38,504 bases of DNA from an uncultured Erysipelotrichaceae bacterium (lineage in GTDB: Bacteria > Bacillota_I > Bacilli_A > Erysipelotrichales > Erysipelotrichaceae), in assembly GCA_934725085.1 (NCBI GenBank), contig CAKVAL010000016.1, forward strand, positions 1 through 38,504, in the 5' to 3' direction. Below are positions 31,891-38,504 of the stretch, one piece after another (position 1 is the stretch's first letter; each line of letters opens with the position of its first letter). Both the position numbers and the translations under genes were made by a program. The notes below the pieces were generated by a model, which saw only the letters and a list, made by a program, of their open reading frames with translations, had not been told where the DNA came from and ran no database searches.

Positions 31891-31937
31891 TTTTCTTACT
31901 AGTAAAATAATAAGTCAATAATTATTTTTGAAAATAT

Positions 31938-32744
31938 TTACTTAGAATGTAAAATTTTCATAACCTCCAAACAGAAGCCATCATCCTCACAAGAGCCAAT
32001 CACATACTTAGCATGACTCTTGATCCTATCATTGGCATTACCCATCGCATAAGATTCAGTTACATTTTCAAACAACTCAAAGTCATTATCACTATCACCG
32101 AATATAGCTACCTCATCATCTTTATAACCATTCTTCTCAAGAATACTCTTAAGGCCCCTAAACTTATCTACATTTAAAGGAGTTACCTCAATATTATTAG
32201 GATAAGAACTTGTAACACCAAACTTCTTAGTAGTTAATATCTTATCGCCCATTTCCTTCAACATATCAAAACGGACACCATCCATAACCTCAACCTTACA
32301 AATATCAACATCAATCTCATCCAAACTCTTAATTTCTTTTAAATCATTAAAAAAATTTGACCCAAAGACATCACCATCAGCCTTAAAACTATCAGCCATG
32401 ATACCAACATTAACCGCATATCTTTTTTCAGTACCATAGAAAATAGCACCCACTTTATATTCATTAATATTATCTAATAGTATCTTTAATTGTTCCCCAT
32501 CTAAGTAAGTACAAGAAATAATGTTATAGTCCTTATCAACCACAACACCACCATTTATTAAAACCTTAGGACACTCGATATCCCTAAAATTAACCATCTT
32601 AACCTCTGATATATTTCTGCCAGAAGCTACCACAAACTCAATACCATTTTCTTGTAACTGTTTAACAGCCTTATAGTTATTCTCTGATAACTGACCGTTA
32701 TACAATAAAGTCCCATCTAAATCACTCGCTATAATCTTTATCAT
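31938..32744 (-). CDS. Cof-type HAD-superfamily phosphatase
   Basis: About 268 aa from the ATG at 32744 (MIKIIASDLDGTLLYNG); a GTG two codons earlier is less likely. Motif I is DLDGTLL, motif II region VVASGRN, motif IV FGDSDNDFELF. Cof-type enzymes dephosphorylate sugar phosphates, flavin or pyridoxal phosphates; the substrate here is unknown. The ATG is 15 bp after the tag stop with little ribosome-binding site, suggesting coupling. It is the last gene of the AlbA_2-tag-HAD unit. It resembles the 1768-2607 protein in type but is not a close copy. Confidence 0.85.
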   Translation of the reverse strand: MIKIIASDLDGTLLYNGQLSENNYKAVKQLQENGIEFVVASGRNISEVKMVNFRDIECPKVLINGGVVVDKDYNIISCTYLDGEQLKILLDNINEYKVGAIFYGTEKRYAVNVGIMADSFKADGDVFGSNFFNDLKEIKSLDEIDVDICKVEVMDGVRFDMLKEMGDKILTTKKFGVTSSYPNNIEVTPLNVDKFRGLKSILEKNGYKDDEVAIFGDSDNDFELFENVTESYAMGNANDRIKSHAKYVIGSCEDDGFCLEVMKILHSK

Positions 32745-32759
32745 GCCCACTATTATACA

Positions 32760-33290
32760 TTAATTTAAACACTCATCCTCATGAGAATTAATAATACCAA
32801 CAGCCTGTAAATAAGAATAAATAATCACAGACCCAACAAACCTCATACCCCTTTTATATAAATCATTAGATATCGAATCAGACAATTCATTAGTAGTTTT
32901 ATCAAACTCATAAATGATATTTCCATCCCAATAAGTACACAAATACTTATAGAAACTTCCATATTCTTCTTGAATACTTTTAAAGATTATCGAATTATTA
33001 ATACTAGCCTTAATCTTTAATTTATTCCTAATAATATCTTTATTATTAATTAAAGAGTTAAACTTATCATCAGAATACTTGATCACCTTATCTATATCAA
33101 AATTGTCATATGCTTTTCTAAATGCTTCTCTTTTATTAAGTACACACTCCCAAGACAAACCCGCTTGAAAAGACTCAAGTATCAACATCTCGTATAGATA
33201 CTTATCATCTATATTTAAGACTCCCCATTCATGATCATGATATTCAACATATAGGGGATTATTCTCATTACACCACTTACATCTTTTCAT
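32760..33290 (-). CDS. tag: DNA-3-methyladenine glycosylase I
   Basis: A 176-aa Tag-family base-excision enzyme. It shows the N-terminal Cys4 with CKWC, YHDHEWGV (His and the catalytic-region Glu), LESFQAGLSWECVLNKREAF (the family core), and C-terminal NSHEDEC, supplying the last His and Cys of the structural zinc site. It removes 3-methyladenine from alkylated DNA. The start overlaps the AlbA_2-HATPase gene by 14 bp. Full length. Confidence 0.93.
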   Translation of the reverse strand: MKRCKWCNENNPLYVEYHDHEWGVLNIDDKYLYEMLILESFQAGLSWECVLNKREAFRKAYDNFDIDKVIKYSDDKFNSLINNKDIIRNKLKIKASINNSIIFKSIQEEYGSFYKYLCTYWDGNIIYEFDKTTNELSDSISNDLYKRGMRFVGSVIIYSYLQAVGIINSHEDECLN

Positions 33291-34623
33291 AATTTATCTT
33301 CCAATATCCTGTCTTCCTAGAACCAACTCTTGAGACAATTCCCTTCTTACCCAAATCATCTAAATGCCTATGAACAGTTATCTCTGATTTATTCACAATG
33401 TTAGCTAATTCAGGAATCGTAATATACTTATTATTTTTAATAGAATTTATAATCATATCATCCAAGTTACTAATTCTATATTCAGGTCTATTATCATTAA
33501 TCATATTAATAGTCTTTCTATTAAATATGAAAGTAAAACCAAACTCATCATTAAAGTAACTATAATCAACATCATTTAGTGTACAAAGACTAAACGTTCT
33601 CTCGAAACCAGTGCCAAAAGAATCAATATAGCCAAATTTAAACAAAGTTGACGCAATCAAAACATTTCTTATCTTGCTGCCAACATTGCCACTGGCAAAT
33701 CTTTTAGGATCAATATCCTTTATAATGCCACCTGGATTATAGATTTTGACATATGATTCAAAAATAGAAAATTGATGATAGTCTCCTTCTATTCCATATG
33801 AACAATGAGCATAAGAATTAACCACAATCTCTCTTATTGCCCTTAAAGGAATCTCAGGAACATCCCCTCTTTGATAGCCAACAATATTAGACTTAAAAGT
33901 AATATGATTTTGAATATAAGAAATCGTCTCTCTTATACACTCAATGATATTACCTCTAAATTCCTTTATCTCACCAAATTCGCTTCTATTATCAGTAGGA
34001 AAATTAGCCTCCTTAATAAGTAAAGGCTTATTATTACCAAACAGATATAAACCCGCATTATTTAACTTACCATTTACAGTCAACAAGCCAAGCTTAATCA
34101 AAGCATCTTCAGCATTCTTGTAAACATACTCAAACCTTCCGCTTTCGTTTGCCAACCTTATACACTCAATCAACAAATCTTCATCTATATCATCGACACC
34201 ATATTCAGTCTCTTTATTTTCCCACCTAGAATAATTAATCTCCTTATTCTCAAAGAAAGATTGAAGCTGATTATTAGACATCATCACATCAGCCTCATTA
34301 ATTCTTATATAGTATCTACCATAGGCAGAATAAGGAGTATCATCACCATCAACATAAACCCTTATTACTGTTCTACCTTCTATTTCTTCACACTCGACAT
34401 TAACCTTATTAGGTAAAGGCTTTAGATTATTTTGTATCTCATGAGTAACATCAGATAAGGTCTTCTTACTAGCATCCAAGCCTACTACCTTGCCATCATC
34501 CTTTATCCCAAAATAAACCACACCCTTATTTGATTTATTCAACATAGCACTTAATGAGATGATACCTTCTTTTAATTGTGATAAAGATTTCTTTAATTCA
34601 ATTATTTCAGTTTCAATAAACAT
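33277..34623 (-). CDS. AlbA_2/HATPase_c_4 ATP-binding regulator with winged helix
   Basis: A 448-aa accessory protein. The N-terminal AlbA_2 (Schlafen-type) domain reads KEGIISLSAMLNKSNKGVVY then FGIKDDGKVVGLD; the middle has an HATPase-like domain (PLRAIREIVVNSYAHCSYGI; FESYVKIYNPGG; FGTGFERTFSLC); the C-terminus is a winged helix (ITIPELANIVNKSEITVHRH). Function is poorly known; such genes are common mobile accessory genes and are presumed DNA-binding ATPases. The ribosome-binding site GGGAGG lies 4 nt before the ATG. Upstream are four and a half 12-bp tandem repeats (34641-34701), a candidate binding site for its own winged helix. Confidence 0.83.
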   Translation of the reverse strand: MFIETEIIELKKSLSQLKEGIISLSAMLNKSNKGVVYFGIKDDGKVVGLDASKKTLSDVTHEIQNNLKPLPNKVNVECEEIEGRTVIRVYVDGDDTPYSAYGRYYIRINEADVMMSNNQLQSFFENKEINYSRWENKETEYGVDDIDEDLLIECIRLANESGRFEYVYKNAEDALIKLGLLTVNGKLNNAGLYLFGNNKPLLIKEANFPTDNRSEFGEIKEFRGNIIECIRETISYIQNHITFKSNIVGYQRGDVPEIPLRAIREIVVNSYAHCSYGIEGDYHQFSIFESYVKIYNPGGIIKDIDPKRFASGNVGSKIRNVLIASTLFKFGYIDSFGTGFERTFSLCTLNDVDYSYFNDEFGFTFIFNRKTINMINDNRPEYRISNLDDMIINSIKNNKYITIPELANIVNKSEITVHRHLDDLGKKGIVSRVGSRKTGYWKINYEKM

Positions 34624-34640
34624 AAAGCCTCCCTTCTTAC

Positions 34641-34701
34641 AAATATCTTATCATTTATCTTATCATTTAACCTATCATTTATCTTATCGTTACTTCTTAT
34701 C
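34641..34701. repeat. Tandem 12-bp repeats upstream of the AlbA_2 gene
   Basis: On the minus strand the unit is GATAAGATAAAT: copies at 34652-34641 (last bases changed), 34664-34653, 34676-34665 (degenerate, GATAGGTTAAAT), 34688-34677, and a 13-bp relative GATAAGAAGTAAC at 34701-34689. The strict 12-bp period begins 18 bp before the start codon. In frame it could be read as NDKINDRLNDKINDKI. Confidence 0.8.
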
Positions 34702-34782
34702 ACAATCTCATTCTATCGTATAAAAAATCAAAATTATTCTCATATTATTCCCATCTTTATCAGCATATGTAGAAAACCAATT

Positions 34783-34807
34783 AAAAAGACTGGAGTCACC
34801 CAATCTT
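34783..34807 (-). terminator. Terminator of the MATE gene
   Basis: In the minus-strand transcript AGATTGG pairs with CCAGTCT (one G-U) around a short loop and is followed by TTTTTAATT. It begins at the stop codon of the MATE gene. Confidence 0.65.
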
Positions 34808-36156
34808 TATGCACATTCAACAAGTATCTTATTCTTAAGTGTACGATTCAACCAAAGTGTTAAGACAATACCCTTCAAACTAGCTGAAATAGAACATGTC
34901 CACCAGATACCATCTAAGCCCATTGATTGTTGAAGGATATAAGCTAATGGAATTCTTAAAGCAGTTAAACTAACACCAACTAAAGAAGGTGGCAAGGTAA
35001 TACCCAAGCCATTAAAGACACCAGCTGAAGTATATTCATTCACATTAAACAATTGTGAGAAACCAAGTATTCTTAAATAAGAAGCACCAATCTCAATAAC
35101 ATCCTTTTCTCTAATAAAAATAGAAATAATTTGTCTTGGGAACAACACTAATACAAGAGTACAGAAAGTTCCCCATACAATACCAATGCCTTCGATTGTC
35201 TTCTTACCCTTGGCAATACGATCCTTTTTCTTAGCACCATAGTTTTGAGCTATAAAGGCATTACCAGCACTTGAAAAACCCTCTGCCGCAACATAAGTAA
35301 TTGACTCAATTTGGGTACCAATCTTTTGAGCAGAAATAGCCGCATCACCAAAAGAAGTGATAAATCTAGACATAACCATCGTAATAACTGAGAAGGCAAT
35401 GTTTTCAAGACCTGTAGGCAAACCAATCTTAGTAATATCTTTATAATAATAAGCATCTTGTTTCTTAAAGATAGGAATAGAAATGATGAATTCATCCTTA
35501 GAAGCTACATAAAAATTCATAACTAAGGAAACAACCTGGGCAATAATGGTCGCAATAGCGGCACCCTTTACACCCATGCCAAATTTAAAAATTAGTACTG
35601 GATCTAAAACTATATTAGTAAACAAACCTGCCGCATTAATCACAAAAGGTGTCCTAGAATCACCCCTAGCATTATGAATACCAGAGAACATATTATTAAA
35701 GAAAGACACTAATAAGAAGATTGAACAAACAACCATATAATCAATAGAATCTTTAATAATGGTCTTAGACTCTAGACCAAAGGCATTAATATAAGCATCA
35801 GCACCTAGTGTTCCTACAAGCGATAAAAACAAGCCTTCTAATAAGATTAATTGAAAGCCTGCTGCCGCATAACTTAAGGCTCTTTTTCTATCTCCTGCCC
35901 CTAAAGATTGCCCAACTCTAACTTGAGTTCCAGTTCTATTAATTACCACAACACCAAACGCAAACCATGTAAACATTCCTGCCATACCAGCAGCTGTTAC
36001 CGCATCAGCAGAAAGCCTGCCAAGCCATACCATATCAGCTAGATTATAAGCTGTATTTAATACACCCTGCGCCATCATTGGAGCCGATAAAAATAATATT
36101 GTCTTTAGGATATTACCATTTAATAAGTCTTCTCTTTTAGTTCTCATATCCACCAT
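34807..36156 (-). CDS. MATE family efflux transporter
   Basis: A 449-aa protein with about twelve membrane spans. Family features: LNGNILKTILFLSAPMMAQG at the N-terminus, YNLADMVWLGRLSADAV, VGQSLGAGDRKRALSYA after the second span, and the matching half-repeat GNAFIAQNYGAKKKDRI in the second half. MATE proteins export drugs or metabolites using Na+ or H+ gradients; substrate unknown. AAAGG lies 7 nt before the chosen ATG at 36156. It is a single gene, divergent from the AlaX pair. Confidence 0.93.
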   Translation of the reverse strand: MVDMRTKREDLLNGNILKTILFLSAPMMAQGVLNTAYNLADMVWLGRLSADAVTAAGMAGMFTWFAFGVVVINRTGTQVRVGQSLGAGDRKRALSYAAAGFQLILLEGLFLSLVGTLGADAYINAFGLESKTIIKDSIDYMVVCSIFLLVSFFNNMFSGIHNARGDSRTPFVINAAGLFTNIVLDPVLIFKFGMGVKGAAIATIIAQVVSLVMNFYVASKDEFIISIPIFKKQDAYYYKDITKIGLPTGLENIAFSVITMVMSRFITSFGDAAISAQKIGTQIESITYVAAEGFSSAGNAFIAQNYGAKKKDRIAKGKKTIEGIGIVWGTFCTLVLVLFPRQIISIFIREKDVIEIGASYLRILGFSQLFNVNEYTSAGVFNGLGITLPPSLVGVSLTALRIPLAYILQQSMGLDGIWWTCSISASLKGIVLTLWLNRTLKNKILVECA

Positions 36157-36210
36157 TGTATTACCTTTATTTAATATTTCCTATATACTTATTAATAGTG
36201 GAGGTAAATG

Positions 36211-37326
36211 ATGAATTTACATTATGATCATTATAAAGAAACAGTACTAGATACTGTAATCAAAGAAGAAAAAGATGGCTATTATGCCTTTGAAGATACG
36301 GTCTTCTTTGGTGAAAAAGGTGGTATGCCTTCTGATAAGGGTACCATCAACGGTTTAGAAGTATTGGATTTAAAATGGGATGGCGATACTTTATACCATA
36401 AGGTAGATGGAACTCTATCTAATCCAATCCATATGGAAGTTGACTTCTTAACAAGACACAATAATACAATTGTCCATTCAGCAATCCATCTAATTCATGG
36501 TTTCATGGTAAAACATAATCTACCATATGATGCCTTTGGAGCTAACTTGGATAATATCTGGTATGAAATTAATACTAAAGTAGAAGAAGATACTCTTATC
36601 CAATTAGAACAATATGTAAGACAAGCAATCCTTGATTCAGTGGATATTGAAATATCTTATATTAATGGCAAGGACTATGAGGATGAATTCTTTAAACAAT
36701 TTGATACTTTAAGAATTGTTAAAATTGGCGACTATGACAGTCAACCTTGTAGTACACCACATGTAGACAACACAAGAGAAATCTGCTCATTCTCAATTCT
36801 TTCTTACGAAAAATCATCACGTGGTATTAGACTACAGGCTGCCATTGGCTCAGCAAGTGATAATAAGTTAAAGAATGTCTATGATGAATATAAAAAGACT
36901 GTCGTTGCTATTAATCCTGGTAAGGATAAATTAAGTGATGCAGCTAAGAATCTAGTTGATAATAATAAGTCAATAAAAAAAGAAATTGCTGATTTAAAGA
37001 AAGAATTATTAACATATAAGACAAAGGCCTACACCACTTCAACAGATAAGATCATTACCATCCATGAAGATAGCTCTCTATTGAGAGATATCGCAATGGC
37101 CCTAGTAAAAGAAATAGACGACAATCGTTTCTTAATCAGTGAAAAAGATGCAACACTAGCTATCATTTCACACAATAATAAAGCACGTGATATTTTCAAT
37201 AATATTAAAGATGAATTACAATTAAATGGCGGTGGTGCGCCATTCTGTGTATGTGTGACATCAAGCTTAAGTCATGATAAATTATTAGAAAAGTTAAAGG
37301 AGAAAACAAATGAACTTGCATTATGA
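36211..37326 (+). CDS. AlaX-like alanyl-tRNA editing protein, copy 1
   Basis: A 371-aa protein resembling the editing half of alanyl-tRNA synthetase. The zinc motif HxxxH is H89-S-A-I-H93 and CxxxH is C180-S-T-P-H184; a coiled region (LVDNNKSIKKEIADLKKELL) links to a DHHA1-like C-terminal domain (LQLNGGGAPFCVC). AlaX proteins hydrolyse Ser-tRNA-Ala or Gly-tRNA-Ala in trans. All four metal ligands are present. The ATG at 36211 is chosen over the adjacent one at 36208 because its spacing from GGAGGT is better and it matches copy 2 (MNLHYDHYKE). It overlaps copy 2 by 17 bp. Confidence 0.85.
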   Translation: MNLHYDHYKETVLDTVIKEEKDGYYAFEDTVFFGEKGGMPSDKGTINGLEVLDLKWDGDTLYHKVDGTLSNPIHMEVDFLTRHNNTIVHSAIHLIHGFMVKHNLPYDAFGANLDNIWYEINTKVEEDTLIQLEQYVRQAILDSVDIEISYINGKDYEDEFFKQFDTLRIVKIGDYDSQPCSTPHVDNTREICSFSILSYEKSSRGIRLQAAIGSASDNKLKNVYDEYKKTVVAINPGKDKLSDAAKNLVDNNKSIKKEIADLKKELLTYKTKAYTTSTDKIITIHEDSSLLRDIAMALVKEIDDNRFLISEKDATLAIISHNNKARDIFNNIKDELQLNGGGAPFCVCVTSSLSHDKLLEKLKEKTNELAL

Positions 37327-38407
37327 TCATTACAAAGAAACAGTACTAGATACTGTAATCAAAGAAGAAAAGGATGGTTACTACTGTTTTGAAGATACAA
37401 TCTTCTATGGTGAAAAAGGAGGTATGCCTTCTGATAAGGGAACTATTAATGGTTTAGAAGTAATAGACCTAAAGTGGGATGGTGATACTCTTTATCATAA
37501 GGTTGATGGAAAACTATCTAATCCTATTCACATGGAAGTTGATTTATTAACTAGACACAACAATACAATCGTTCAATCAGCTTTACATGTTGCGGATGGT
37601 TTCTGTGTTAAACATAATTTCCCACTAGGTTCTATTGGAACTAATCCTGATAATATCTGGTATGAAATTAATACTGAGGTAGACGAAGAAACTCTTAAAC
37701 AATTAGAACAATATGTACAACAGGCAATCCTAGATTCAATCGATATTGAAATCTCTTATGTTGCAGGTAAGGACTATGGTGATGAACACTATGCACATTT
37801 TGATACAGTAAGAATTATTAAGATTGGTGATTATGATAAACAACCATGTGGCACCTTACATGTAAGTAATACTTCTGAAATTGGTTCTTTCTCAATCCTA
37901 TCTCATGAGAAAACATCACGTGGTACAAGACTTCACTGTGCAATCGGTATGGCAAGTGCTGATCATTTAAAAGATATCTATGATGAATATAGAAAAACTG
38001 CTGTAGCCATCAACCCAGGTAAGGATAAATTGAGTGATGTTGCTAAGACTCTTGTTGAAAACAACAAAGCTTTAAAGAAAGAATTAGCTGATTTAAAGAA
38101 AGAATTATTGCAATTCCAAGTAAAGGCCTACACTGCCTCAACAGATAAGGTAATTACTATCCATGAAGATAGCTCTCTATTGAGAGATATCGCAATGGCC
38201 CTAGTAAAAGAAATAGACGACAATCGTTTCTTAATCAGTGAAAAAGATGCATCTTTGGCTATTATCTCTCATGATAATAAAGCACGTGATATCTTCAATA
38301 GTTTAAAAGATGAGCTACAACTAAATGGTGGCGGTGCTCCATTCTGTGTATGTGCAACATCCAAATTAAGTCATGATGAACTATTAGAAAAACTAAACAA
38401 TCTATAA
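37310..38407 (+). CDS. AlaX-like alanyl-tRNA editing protein, copy 2 (H89Q)
   Basis: A 365-aa tandem paralogue of copy 1, highly similar along its whole length. It keeps C180-G-T-L-H184 but has Gln in place of the first zinc His (Q89-S-A-L-H93), so metal binding may be weakened or changed. The DHHA1-like end (LQLNGGGAPFCVC) is intact. GGAG 7 nt upstream, inside copy 1, is its ribosome-binding site. A 92-bp tract (38160-38251) is identical to copy 1 while flanking codons have drifted. It is followed by a terminator. Confidence 0.83.
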   Translation: MNLHYDHYKETVLDTVIKEEKDGYYCFEDTIFYGEKGGMPSDKGTINGLEVIDLKWDGDTLYHKVDGKLSNPIHMEVDLLTRHNNTIVQSALHVADGFCVKHNFPLGSIGTNPDNIWYEINTEVDEETLKQLEQYVQQAILDSIDIEISYVAGKDYGDEHYAHFDTVRIIKIGDYDKQPCGTLHVSNTSEIGSFSILSHEKTSRGTRLHCAIGMASADHLKDIYDEYRKTAVAINPGKDKLSDVAKTLVENNKALKKELADLKKELLQFQVKAYTASTDKVITIHEDSSLLRDIAMALVKEIDDNRFLISEKDASLAIISHDNKARDIFNSLKDELQLNGGGAPFCVCATSKLSHDELLEKLNNL

Positions 38408-38465
38408 AACACAAAAGGGGCAATCAGCTAATGTCATTAAGTTAATATGACAAAATATTTAAGAT

Positions 38466-38504
38466 AAACCATAGAAACTTTAAAAATCTATGGTTTTCTT
38501 TTTA
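38466..38504 (+). terminator. Terminator of the AlaX pair
   Basis: AAACCATAGA (38466-38475) pairs with TCTATGGTTT (38487-38496), followed by TCTTTT. The 58 bp between the stop and this stem hold no feature I can name. Confidence 0.75.

Overview
The window is low-GC Firmicute DNA, most like the Erysipelotrichia (Erysipelotrichaceae-type): A/T-rich, strongly directional operons, standard genetic code, a whiA-yvcK-rapZ-uvrB block beside a DUF3196-type gene, and a Met T-box in front of metQNI. The exact genus cannot be read from the window. Most genes lie on the minus strand.

Layout. 1-1750: the N-terminus of a Fic protein behind a palindromic operator-like array, a divergent pair (small membrane protein and a SnoaL-LytTR regulator), and a free-standing structured RNA with its own promoter and terminator. 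1768-14013: a HAD phosphatase, then one long co-directional block, read from the right: DUF3196-like, uvrB, rapZ, yvcK, whiA, FRG-domain protein, short-chain dehydrogenase, and a CUT1-type (Ugp/Msm-like) sugar or glycerol-phosphate ABC importer. 14036-17990: tRNA-Ser(CGA) followed by an accessory island on the plus strand: a YhcG/DUF1016 nuclease of different base composition, a histidine-phosphatase fragment, a HEPN-like membrane protein overlapping a Fic AMP-transferase, and a lipoprotein gene cut from its promoter and ribosome-binding site by an IS200-type element. 18036-20210: an AAA/DUF4143 ATPase, an orphan XRE regulator, and repeat-rich non-coding DNA. 20211-27532: a Mbeg1-like hydrolase, an M32 carboxypeptidase, a heterodimeric ABC exporter and a YhhN membrane protein. 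27671-29040: a RhuM-Fic protein followed by a hairpin array. 29082-31890: metI, metN, metQ under a Met T-box. 31938-36156: HAD hydrolase, tag, an AlbA_2/HATPase regulator with tandem repeats, and a MATE transporter. 36211-38407: two tandem AlaX-like alanyl-tRNA editing proteins.

Most interesting signal. Several accessory genes here (RhuM, YhcG, Fic, AAA/DUF4143, AlbA_2-HATPase) each carry their own sequence-specific palindromes or repeats. In rhuM and yhcG the palindrome lies inside the coding sequence and encodes a short stretch of the protein. Downstream of rhuM is an array of unlike hairpins sharing an A/T core of about five bases. Read in the equivalent frame, four give V-[VC]-x-x-[FN]-[EA]-[TH]-T and one gives SNTQKLRVAN, next to SNVQNLHVAN in the gene itself. 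These look like alternative versions of the variable RhuM segment existing as free DNA elements. A second candidate system is the overlapping HEPN-like/Fic pair, which resembles in logic the HepT-MntA toxin and AMP-transferase systems.

All calls come from reading the sequence by eye; no database search or folding program was run.
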